Positions 8,459 to 16,032 of a DNA stretch of 64,000 nucleotides are shown piece by piece. The position numbers and the translations under genes were made by a program. Under the pieces are notes generated by a model, which saw only the letters and a list, made by a program, of their open reading frames with translations, was not told the origin of the DNA and did no database searches. The DNA is from Sporomusaceae bacterium. Lineage in GTDB: Bacteria; Bacillota; Negativicutes; UBA1444. How positions within the stretch are numbered: the stretch's first letter is position 1; each line of letters starts with the position of its first letter. Location of the stretch: NCBI GenBank assembly GCA_018434355.1, contig JAHDPL010000019.1, forward strand, positions 1-64,000. The letters run 5' to 3'.

Positions 8459-9433
8459 TTATTTCACAACATCCCTGACACCAGCCACAATATCCTTGGC
8501 GCTTGGATAGGCGGCATCTTCCAGCGCCGGACTGAAAGGCAACACCACATTCAGTCCCGCAACCCGTTTTACCGGTGCGTCAAGCTCATCAAATGCGTTC
8601 TCCATGATCTGCGTCGCAATTTCACCGGCATAACCGCCGCGTTTCACCGCTTCCTGCACCACGACGACTCTGTGCGTCTTTTTCACCGATGTTTCGATCG
8701 TCTCCCAGTCCAGCGGCACCAGCGTCCGCAAATCGATCACTTCCGCCTCGATTCCCTGCGCAGCCAGTTCTTTGGCGGCTTCCAGCGCAAAGACCACTTG
8801 CCGCGAATAAGCGATGATCGTGACATCTTTGCCTTGCCTTTTCACATCGGCTTTTCCGAGCGGAATCAAATATTCCGTTTCAGGCACTTCGCCTTTTTGC
8901 GCGTACAGGATTTTGTGCTCCAGAAACATGACAGGATCATCTTCGCGTATCGCAGATTTCAACAACCCTTTTGCGTCGTACGGCGTAGCCGGTGCGACCA
9001 CCTTCAAACCTGGAATGTGGGTAAACAGGGCTTCCAAGCTTTGCGAATGCTGTCCGGCATTGCGCCTTCCGGCGCCGCCCGGCGCTCGGATCACCAGCGG
9101 CACTTTGACCTGCCCGCCGGTCATGTAGCGCATTTTTGCCGCCTGATTGACTATCGGATCAAGGCAAATCGGTGCAAAGTCGACATACATCAGTTCCACG
9201 ATCGGACGTAACCCCCGCATAGCCGCGCCGACTGCCATTCCGGTAAAACCGGCTTCGGAAATCGGCGTATCAATCACCCGGTGCGCGCCAAACTCGTCCA
9301 TAAAACCTTTGGTCAATCCAAACACGCTGCCCATGACGCCCATATCTTCACCCAATATGATGACAGAGCCGTCGCGAACCATTTCTTCGTGCATGGCTTC
9401 GCTGATCGCCTGCCCATAGTTTATCTCTCTCAT
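8459..9433 (-). CDS. acoB: Thiamine-diphosphate-dependent E1 beta subunit (acetoin/2-oxoacid dehydrogenase)
   Basis: A 324-residue transketolase-like beta subunit. Seen: GEDMGVMGSVFGLTKG near the N-terminus, DTPISEAGFTGMAVGAAMRGLRPIVE with the conserved Glu that activates the thiazolium ring, and APGGAGRRNAGQHSQSLEA. The start overlaps the alpha-subunit stop by four bases (ATGA), indicating translational coupling. Together with the alpha subunit it forms an alpha2beta2 E1. The sequence fits AcoB and PdhB almost equally well. I favour the acetoin type because alpha looks more AcoA-like. Confidence 0.9.
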   Translation of the reverse strand: MREINYGQAISEAMHEEMVRDGSVIILGEDMGVMGSVFGLTKGFMDEFGAHRVIDTPISEAGFTGMAVGAAMRGLRPIVELMYVDFAPICLDPIVNQAAKMRYMTGGQVKVPLVIRAPGGAGRRNAGQHSQSLEALFTHIPGLKVVAPATPYDAKGLLKSAIREDDPVMFLEHKILYAQKGEVPETEYLIPLGKADVKRQGKDVTIIAYSRQVVFALEAAKELAAQGIEAEVIDLRTLVPLDWETIETSVKKTHRVVVVQEAVKRGGYAGEIATQIMENAFDELDAPVKRVAGLNVVLPFSPALEDAAYPSAKDIVAGVRDVVK

Positions 9434-10410
9434 CGAATTACGCTCCTCTCGTTGTCGTTCGCATAGACATCCATGGTCACCTGATCCACCGCCGGATAGG
9501 GCGACTGCTTGGCAAATTCGACCGCAGCCTCGATCTCGGCTTTGACTTCGGCTTCCAGTACATCCAGCTCAACCACTGTCGCCAAATTGGCGTCAGTCAT
9601 TTTTTGCCGCAAACGGAGGATCGGATCACGATCTTTCCAGTAACCGACTTCTTCCGGCGTCTTGTAGATTTGCGGATCCCCTTCGTAATGTCCGCGGTGC
9701 CGATATGTCTTGCACTCGACCAGGCTGGGGCCTTCACCGCTGCGCGCCCGCTCCACCGCCGTTTTTACTGCTTCGTACACCTCAAACACATCATTGCCGT
9801 CCACGACAACACCCGGAATATTATAAGCAACCGCACGGGTAGCGATGTCTTCCACATTGCACACCCTGTCAATGCAGACCGATACGCCATATTTGTTGTT
9901 TTCACAAACAAACACGCAGGGCAATTTCCAAGCCGAAGCCATATTCAACGCTTCATGGAAGCTTCCCTGGTTGGATGCCGCGTCGCCAAAAAAAGCCAAC
10001 GTTACTTCGTCAGCTCCTCTAATTTTCGAGGCCAAAGCCGAACCGGTCGCAATCGGGATTCCTGCGCCGACAATCCCGTTGGCTCCCAGGATACCCAGTC
10101 CAACATCGACGATATGCATCGATCCGCCCTTTCCCTTGCAGTAACCGGTCGCTTTGCCGAACAATTCCGCCATCATAATATCGACCTGCCCGCCTTTTGC
10201 TATGCAATGGCCGTGGCCGCGATGCGTCGAAGTAATGAAATCAGTCTCGCGCAGCGCCTGACACGCGCCAACTTCGGCCGCCTCCTGTCCTGCACAGGTG
10301 TGAATGTTGCCTGCCATCAGCCCCTGCATGAACAACTCGGCTGCCTTCAGCTCAAAATAACGTATCTTCAGCATTTCCCTCAAGAATTTCATTGCCGTCT
10401 GTCCGTCCAT
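9430..10410 (-). CDS. acoA: Thiamine-diphosphate-dependent E1 alpha subunit (acetoin-dehydrogenase type)
   Basis: First gene of the operon. The thiamine-diphosphate/magnesium motif GDAASNQGS (142-150)...NN (171-172) is intact. STHRGHGHCIAKG and ELFGKATGYCKGKGGSMHI are close to Bacillus AcoA. AcoA oxidatively cleaves acetoin to acetaldehyde and acetyl-lipoate, but related E1s act on pyruvate or branched 2-oxoacids. I place the start at the ATG at 10410, preceded by GGGAGGGG. Other starts lie at 10425 (ATG) and 10428 (TTG). A sigma-54-type promoter is centred about 65 bases upstream. No acoX is seen in this operon. Confidence 0.88.
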   Translation of the reverse strand: MDGQTAMKFLREMLKIRYFELKAAELFMQGLMAGNIHTCAGQEAAEVGACQALRETDFITSTHRGHGHCIAKGGQVDIMMAELFGKATGYCKGKGGSMHIVDVGLGILGANGIVGAGIPIATGSALASKIRGADEVTLAFFGDAASNQGSFHEALNMASAWKLPCVFVCENNKYGVSVCIDRVCNVEDIATRAVAYNIPGVVVDGNDVFEVYEAVKTAVERARSGEGPSLVECKTYRHRGHYEGDPQIYKTPEEVGYWKDRDPILRLRQKMTDANLATVVELDVLEAEVKAEIEAAVEFAKQSPYPAVDQVTMDVYANDNERSVIR

Positions 10411-10467
10411 TCTTTCCCCTCCCATCAACGTTCCCCCCCTGTCTCACGATTTTCATCTGTTACATAT

Positions 10468-10483
10468 TGCAGATTCCATGCCA
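10468..10483 (-). promoter_or_regulatory. Sigma-54 (-24/-12) promoter of the E1/E2/TRAP operon
   Basis: Minus-strand TGGCATGGAATCTGCA matches TGGCACGNNNNTTGCW at all but two fixed positions. The invariant GG and GC are 10 bases apart. Transcription would start near 10457, about 45 bases before the E1 alpha start. Confidence 0.85.
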
Positions 10484-10540
10484 ATGCCGTCGAAAGGCGC
10501 ACAAATACTCAGAAAATTCATTTTCTACAAGACACCGACA

Positions 10541-10578
10541 CATAAAAAAGCAATGCGTTTTTGCATTGCTTTTTTATG
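10541..10578 (-). terminator. Perfect 16-bp hairpin with A/T flanks
   Basis: CATAAAAAAGCAATGC pairs perfectly with its complement around GTTTTT. The A-run and T-run flank the stem, so it can terminate in either direction, and most likely it stops transcripts from the activator gene. It also contains one of the CAATGC-N6-GCATTG dyads listed separately. Confidence 0.6.
10551..10568. promoter_or_regulatory. Dyad CAATGC-N6-GCATTG, copy 1 (probable activator site)
   Basis: A perfect dyad of 6-base arms with a 6-base spacer, centred about 84 bp upstream of the sigma-54 promoter. This is the usual distance for a sigma-54 activator binding site. The same pattern recurs twice at 10644-10680. Confidence 0.6.
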
Positions 10579-10643
10579 TGAAAATTCTCACTATGCCGTC
10601 AATCGTTTGTCAGTATGTGTGTAGAAACCACCTCGACACAAAA

Positions 10644-10680
10644 CAATGCGCAATTGCATTAATAATGCAATTGCGCATTG
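10644..10680. promoter_or_regulatory. Two overlapping dyads YAATGC-N6-GCATTR, copies 2 and 3 (and hairpin)
   Basis: CAATGC-GCAATT-GCATTA (10644-10661) and TAATGC-AATTGC-GCATTG (10663-10680) lie 19 bp centre to centre. Together they form a perfect 16-bp inverted repeat just after the activator stop codon. On the minus strand the structure is followed by TTTTGTG, so it could also terminate the activator message. Distance to the sigma-54 promoter is about 180-195 bp. Confidence 0.6.
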
Positions 10681-10685
10681 AAATT

Positions 10686-12680
10686 TCACTTTCCGCCTAG
10701 GCCGTGCTTTTTAATTTTTCGGATCGCCGTTGACTGGTTGATGCCCAATTCTTCGGCAATACGATAGCTGCTGTAGCCCTTTTGAACAAAGTTGCGGAAT
10801 ATACGTCTTTCTACGTTGTCAAGAATTTCTTCCAAACTGCCCCCCTGAGAAAGCTCTGAACTCGGATCATCGCGCCGAACCCGAAAAAGTTCCGGCAGCA
10901 TAGCTGGCACGATTTTTTCATTCGGCGCCAATACTACTAACTGTTCCATCAAGTTTTCCATTTCACGGACATTGCCCGGCCAGTCGTATTCCTGAAAAAG
11001 ATTCATCACCTGGGGAGACAACGTGTTTTGGAACTGGTATTTTTCATTCAGTTCACGCAAAAAATAATGGGCTAGCGGAAAAATATCCTCTCGTCTTTCC
11101 GCCAGCGGCGGAATTTTCAAACCCACGACATTCAAGCGATAAAACAGGTCTTTACGAAACGTTCCCGCCGCAACCATTTCAGCCAGATCGCGGTTCGTCG
11201 CCGCAATGATGCGGGCATCAAGCTTGATTTCTTTGGTACCGCCCACGCGGGTGAATTTTTTGTCCTGCAATACCCCGAGCAGCTTGGTCTGCAACAGAAG
11301 CGGGATTTCACCGATTTCATCCAGAAACAACGTGCCGCCGAGCGCAATTTCAAAAATTCCCACTTTACCGGTTTTGGCAGCATTGGTAAACGCACCCTTC
11401 TCATAGCCGAATAGCTCACTTTCCAAAAGGTTGTCAGGAATCGCTCCGCAATTAACTTTCACGAAAGGCCCTTCTTTACGCCGGCTTTGGGTATGGATTG
11501 TCCTTGCCAGCACCTCTTTTCCTGCGCCAGATTCACCGGTAATTAACACCATCGCTTCGGTTGCCGAAACTTTTAGCGCTGTGGATACGATGGCTCGCAT
11601 CGCCGGGCTCTCCGCAACCATCCCCTCGACCTGGATAGCTTGGCTACGCAGATGGACCAGTTCCGACAGATAGCGCTGCGATAGTTCCCGAGCCTGATCC
11701 AATTCGGCTTCCAATGCTGTTAACTCCGTAATATCACGCACATTGCAAATCACTTTAACAATACTATCATTTGCATCAAAAACAGGGTTGGCCGTGATCA
11801 GGACTTTTTTGCTGCTGGCCAATTTCGGCATTGTCGTCACTTGTTTTTTTACGGTAAGCGCATTGAGCACCGCGGATTCAGAAATACTTCCCCGTCCAAC
11901 GATATCCGTCATGTGCCTGCCGATCAGGTCTTGTCCGTCGATACCGGTAATCCTTGTATAGGATTCGTTGTACCTGACACCATATCCGTTTCCGTCACAA
12001 ACAACCAACCCGTCATGCGAAAAACGGAATAAGGCATCCATATCCCGATTGGTTTCTTCCAACTTAGTAATGTATTCTTGCATTTTTTGCGCATCAGAAA
12101 TGTCTCGCAAAATAACCAGCAGCCCCGGCAATCCTAAACTATCGCCGAAAATTCGGCATTGAACCGCATACACGGTCTCGCCCGTGTCTGTCAGGCACTT
12201 CCAGCGGAATGAATGACGATCCGCAAGATCGGCAAATATGTCACTGCCCAACAATCTTACCAAGGAACAACCACCATTACCCGAAGCATCAATGTGAAAT
12301 GTCCGCCTGGCCGCTTCGTTAACTTCTTCGACTAAGCCGGCTTGATTGAGATAAAAAACCTCATCAGAAAAGCAATCAATGATCTTTTTGAATAAAGACC
12401 TCGCCATAGTTGTCGAAAGCGCCATGACCCCGTACCGCCTCTCTTTTTTCCTCACAATTTCCATGCTAGCAAAAGTTCCGTTCATCATCGTGATCAAATT
12501 GGCAAACTGCACACAAAACTCCATAATGCGGGAACATTGGGTCAAGGAATGAAACGTGTTCATCAGCTGCTGGACCGCCTGCATATCCAGATTGTCGCCG
12601 AGCGCCCTGTTGTCCGCAAAGAGTCCCGGACGATCGCTCAACTGTGCGCACTCCCACAAATCATCACTTGCTATGATCAT
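10686..12680 (-). CDS. Sigma-54-dependent PAS-domain transcriptional activator of the adjacent operon
   Basis: A 664-residue bacterial enhancer-binding protein. N-terminal region of unknown fold (1-95), PAS (about 98-195), PAS (about 210-320), AAA+ domain (355-585) with Walker A GESGAGKE (382-389) and Walker B LFLDE (451-455), and a C-terminal helix-turn-helix (about 620-660, IAEELGINQSTAIRKIKK) like that of TyrR/PrdR-type regulators. The sigma-54 contact loop reads GAFTNA (429-434) instead of GAFTGA. It is transcribed toward the operon it probably controls, with dyads and a sigma-54 promoter in between. The ATG at 12680 has a poor ribosome-binding site, so a later start is possible. Confidence 0.9.
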   Translation of the reverse strand: MIIASDDLWECAQLSDRPGLFADNRALGDNLDMQAVQQLMNTFHSLTQCSRIMEFCVQFANLITMMNGTFASMEIVRKKERRYGVMALSTTMARSLFKKIIDCFSDEVFYLNQAGLVEEVNEAARRTFHIDASGNGGCSLVRLLGSDIFADLADRHSFRWKCLTDTGETVYAVQCRIFGDSLGLPGLLVILRDISDAQKMQEYITKLEETNRDMDALFRFSHDGLVVCDGNGYGVRYNESYTRITGIDGQDLIGRHMTDIVGRGSISESAVLNALTVKKQVTTMPKLASSKKVLITANPVFDANDSIVKVICNVRDITELTALEAELDQARELSQRYLSELVHLRSQAIQVEGMVAESPAMRAIVSTALKVSATEAMVLITGESGAGKEVLARTIHTQSRRKEGPFVKVNCGAIPDNLLESELFGYEKGAFTNAAKTGKVGIFEIALGGTLFLDEIGEIPLLLQTKLLGVLQDKKFTRVGGTKEIKLDARIIAATNRDLAEMVAAGTFRKDLFYRLNVVGLKIPPLAERREDIFPLAHYFLRELNEKYQFQNTLSPQVMNLFQEYDWPGNVREMENLMEQLVVLAPNEKIVPAMLPELFRVRRDDPSSELSQGGSLEEILDNVERRIFRNFVQKGYSSYRIAEELGINQSTAIRKIKKHGLGGK

Positions 12681-12807
12681 GTATATTTCTTGCCGGGCCT
12701 ATTATTTCCTGCTGCCGTCTGCAAGCAGTCGCATACGACACCATGGCAGGAATTATTCTCCCCGCGCAGAACAAAGTTAATATAAACCCAACAAGGAGCG
12801 TGTCGCC

Positions 12808-13284
12808 ATGGCGAAATGGGTCTGGGTCGGTAGCCTGTCGCTACTTTTCGCCCTACTTGCGGTTCAGATGATCACGAAAAACAATTCGGTCCCCAGCGGA
12901 CTTGGCGTCCATGGCAAAGAACTGGCCCCGTTACCTGCATCGCCCAATGCCGTTTCTTCGCAGACTGCCGAGACCTGCCGAAAAGTCGCTCCTTTGCCAT
13001 ACCTTCAGAACCGGGCTACTTCCCGCCAGCGCCTGCTACAGGTGATTCAGGCCGACTCGCGGACGCAAATCCTCACCGACACGCAAGACTACCTCCACGT
13101 CGTCTATACAGTACCTGTCATCCCGTTCAAAGATGATGTCGAATTCCTACTGGACGACTTAGAGCAAGCTATCCATCTCCGCTCCGCCTCTAGAGTGGGT
13201 TGGTCCGATCTCGGCGTCAACCGGAAGCGGGTCGAAGCCATCCGTCAACAGTATCTCGCCACGACGCCTCACACAGCGGAGTAA
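12808..13284 (+). CDS. DUF1499 family protein with N-terminal membrane anchor
   Basis: A 158-residue protein. Residues 5-22 form one hydrophobic segment (signal anchor), followed by a linker and a DUF1499 domain (about 60-150). That family's conserved pattern is clear: FKDDVEFLLDD...IHLRSASRVGWSDLGVNRKRVEAIR. The domain has no established biochemical role. AAGGAG lies 9 bases before the ATG. It is the first gene of a four-gene operon with a UbiB-like kinase (13 bases later), a CrtI-like desaturase and an HD-GYP protein, so a role in isoprenoid or membrane-lipid metabolism is possible but inferred. Confidence 0.8.
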   Translation: MAKWVWVGSLSLLFALLAVQMITKNNSVPSGLGVHGKELAPLPASPNAVSSQTAETCRKVAPLPYLQNRATSRQRLLQVIQADSRTQILTDTQDYLHVVYTVPVIPFKDDVEFLLDDLEQAIHLRSASRVGWSDLGVNRKRVEAIRQQYLATTPHTAE

Positions 13285-13297
13285 AGGGGGCGAATCG

Positions 13298-14524
13298 ATG
13301 AACTGGTTCGGATTCATCCGGCTAATGAACAGCATCTTCAACGATGACCTGCCAGACCTTGACAAAATCCAGCGGCAGGGACTGCTGGCCGTGAAAATCG
13401 CCCAGACCTTCGCATTGCGAATTGATTTTCTCGACCGGGAAAAATGTCAGCACCTAGCGAAACTATATCGACAGGCAGCGCAGATTCCTTCGGAAACCGC
13501 CGAACGGCTGATTTTGCAAAACACTCCCGCGGGTTGGCGCGATTCGTTCGCCCGGATCGATCCCTTGCCGCTGGCGGCGGCCTCGATCGGTCAGGTCCAT
13601 CGTGGCTGTTTGAAGTCCGGCGAAGAAGTGGTCATCAAGCTGGTAAAAAATGATTTTCGCCAGCAGTTTCGCGCCGATGTCGACAGCGTGATGAAGCTGC
13701 TTAAACTGGCGATCTTTTTTTACCCCAAATTACGGAAAGTCGCCGACCCGGAAGGAATCCTGGCCAACATCTCCGAATTTACTCTGTGTGAACTGGATTT
13801 GCGCAATGAAATCCGTCACGGCGAAGTATTGCGGCAAATCGACCGCGACAATCGCAGCCGATTCGATTTGACGCGACTGCGTTTCCCAAAAATCCACCAC
13901 GAACTATCCGGACCGGATGTCCTGGTCTCCGAATTCATCGACGGACCCACCTTTGATGAATTGCTGGAAAGCGGGCGGCTCGCCTATGACGACCTGTTGC
14001 AACTGTTCCACATCCACGGCTTCTATATGTTCGGCATCGGCACGTTTCATGGCGACATCCATCCTGGCAACCTGATTTTGCGTAATGGCGACATTTACTT
14101 CATCGACACCGGCGCGCTCAGCAAAGTCGGGAATCGCATCCGGATCGGCCTGTTCGATTTTTTTGAAGCGCTGAGCTTTTTCGACTATCCCGCCTGCGCC
14201 CGGGCGCTCAATTCCATGGCGGAAATATCGATCAGCGGTCCACAATACCAGGCTTTTGAGCAGAAGTTTCTCGTTTTGTACAAGGATTTTACCAACAGTA
14301 CCGTTTCACAGGTCAGTCTGACCCAAAAAATGATGGAGACAATCAAACTGGGCGTTCATAGCGGCATGGTGTTCGAGCGCGGCATGTTCCCGATCATCAA
14401 AAGCCTGATGTATCTGGACGGTATGGTGCTGAAATGCAATCCCGAGGCCATTTTGTTGAAAGACATGCGTCGGTTCATTGAAGAATTCAAATCGGTCGTG
14501 AAACAGGAGGTGCCCCTGCAATGA
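13298..14524 (+). CDS. ABC1/UbiB (AarF) family atypical kinase
   Basis: A 408-residue UbiB/COQ8-like protein. Seen: AAASIGQVHRG (alanine-rich nucleotide loop), VVIKLVK (ATP-binding lysine), CELDLRNEIRH, HGDIHPGN catalytic loop and a metal-binding Asp in IDTGALS, where most members have DFG. The family KxGQ motif reads KIAQ. The two C-terminal membrane helices usual in UbiB are not obvious. UbiB proteins support synthesis or transport of quinones and other isoprenoid lipids, probably as ATPases. The desaturase gene overlaps its stop by four bases. No ubiquinone genes are nearby. Confidence 0.88.
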   Translation: MNWFGFIRLMNSIFNDDLPDLDKIQRQGLLAVKIAQTFALRIDFLDREKCQHLAKLYRQAAQIPSETAERLILQNTPAGWRDSFARIDPLPLAAASIGQVHRGCLKSGEEVVIKLVKNDFRQQFRADVDSVMKLLKLAIFFYPKLRKVADPEGILANISEFTLCELDLRNEIRHGEVLRQIDRDNRSRFDLTRLRFPKIHHELSGPDVLVSEFIDGPTFDELLESGRLAYDDLLQLFHIHGFYMFGIGTFHGDIHPGNLILRNGDIYFIDTGALSKVGNRIRIGLFDFFEALSFFDYPACARALNSMAEISISGPQYQAFEQKFLVLYKDFTNSTVSQVSLTQKMMETIKLGVHSGMVFERGMFPIIKSLMYLDGMVLKCNPEAILLKDMRRFIEEFKSVVKQEVPLQ

Positions 14525-16011
14525 AGAAAACCGTCAGTGTGATCGGCGCCGGCCCCGGCGGATTGACCGCCGCCTGTCTTTTGGCCCGACGCGGCTATTC
14601 GGTCGACCTGTTCGAAAAAAACGACCAGGTCGGTGGTCGCAATGCCCGCCTGGAAATCGACGGTTTCAAGTTTGACACCGGACCGACTTTTTTAATGCTG
14701 CTGTCCTTATTGGAAGAAGTATTCCATGAACTGGGACGCAATCTCGAAGACTATCTGGAACTGAAACGGATCGATCCTCTGTATCGGCTCCGCTTCAGCG
14801 ACGGTACCGACTTTCACCCCAGCAGCAACCTTGGCGTCATGCTGGACGAAATCAAGCGGGTTTTTCCCGGCGATGAGAAACATTACCTAAAGTTTCTCGA
14901 AAACGAAGGCCGCAAATTTGATTACATCATCCCCTGCTTACGCGTCCCCTACAGCACGCCTGGCGCCTTCTTCAGCCGGCGGTTTCTGCGGGCGCTGCCG
15001 CATCTCGATTTCATGAAGAATGTCTATGACCGTTTGGCAAGCTATTTTTCGCATGAGCAAATGCGGATTTCCACCAGTTTTCAGGCCAAATACCTGGGCA
15101 TGAGTCCCTGGCATTGCCCGGCCACTTTTACCATCCTGCCCTACATCGAGCACAAATGGGGCATCTTCCATCCCATCGGCGGCCTAAACGAAATCAGTCA
15201 TACCATGGCCCGGATCTTTGCCGAAGAAGGTGGCAGGTTGCATCTTTCCACGCCGGTCGAACAAATTCTGATCGAAAACGGCAGGGCAGTGGGCGTGCGT
15301 TTGCAAAACCAGCGTGAGATCCGCTCCGACAGTGTCGTCATCAATGCCGACTTTGCTTATGCCATGACCCAGTTGGTCCCGGAGCGGCACCGCCCGAAAT
15401 ACACCGACGCGAAACTGAAGCAGCGCGAGTATTCCTGTTCAACCTTCATGCTCTATCTCGGCCTGGACAAGCTGTATGATATTCCGCACCACAATGTGGT
15501 CTTTGCCAAGGACTACCACCAAAACATCCGCGAAATCATTGAAAGCAAAGTTTTATCCGCCGACCCTTCCTACTATCTGCAGAACGCCTGCATCACCGAC
15601 CCTACGCTGGCCCCGCCCGGAAAATCGACTCTGTATGTGCTGGTTCCCGTGCCCAACAATTCTTCCGGCATCGATTGGCACCGGGAAAAGCAAGCGTTTC
15701 GCGACAAAATCATCGCCGCGATTTGCCGCAATCCGGAGCTACGCGATTTGTCCGAGCATATCGAAGTGGAAAAAGTCATCACTCCTGCGGACTGGGAAAC
15801 CGAATACCATGTGTACCAAGGCGCAGTCTTCAATTTGAGCCATACGATCTTTCAGATGCTCTATCTGCGACCGCGCAACCGGTTTGAAGAATTCGGCGCC
15901 AGTTATCTGGTCGGCGGCGGAACCCATCCCGGCAGCGGTTTGCCGACAATCTACCAGTCCGGCCGAATTTCCAGCGATCTACTGACAGCCGATCTGCCGC
16001 AGAAATTCTGA
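14521..16011 (+). CDS. crtI: Phytoene desaturase-like FAD oxidoreductase (CrtI family)
   Basis: A 496-residue flavoprotein with an N-terminal FAD fold (VIGAGPGGLTAACLLARRGY...FEKNDQVGGRN), FKFDTGPTFLM after it and the C-terminal GGGTHPGSGLPTIYQSGR characteristic of CrtI-type carotenoid desaturases and isomerases. The start overlaps the kinase gene (ATGA) and follows AGGAGGTG. No phytoene synthase (crtB) or other carotenoid gene is in the window, so the substrate may be another polyprenyl compound or be made by genes elsewhere. The family is sure; the reaction is not. Confidence 0.85.
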   Translation: MKKTVSVIGAGPGGLTAACLLARRGYSVDLFEKNDQVGGRNARLEIDGFKFDTGPTFLMLLSLLEEVFHELGRNLEDYLELKRIDPLYRLRFSDGTDFHPSSNLGVMLDEIKRVFPGDEKHYLKFLENEGRKFDYIIPCLRVPYSTPGAFFSRRFLRALPHLDFMKNVYDRLASYFSHEQMRISTSFQAKYLGMSPWHCPATFTILPYIEHKWGIFHPIGGLNEISHTMARIFAEEGGRLHLSTPVEQILIENGRAVGVRLQNQREIRSDSVVINADFAYAMTQLVPERHRPKYTDAKLKQREYSCSTFMLYLGLDKLYDIPHHNVVFAKDYHQNIREIIESKVLSADPSYYLQNACITDPTLAPPGKSTLYVLVPVPNNSSGIDWHREKQAFRDKIIAAICRNPELRDLSEHIEVEKVITPADWETEYHVYQGAVFNLSHTIFQMLYLRPRNRFEEFGASYLVGGGTHPGSGLPTIYQSGRISSDLLTADLPQKF

Positions 16012-16032
16012 AATCCCACGCAGGAGGCTCAA

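Noticed and set aside
8291-9211. A 306-codon plus-strand frame
   Set aside because: Antisense to the E2/E1 beta genes; Arg/His-rich shadow.
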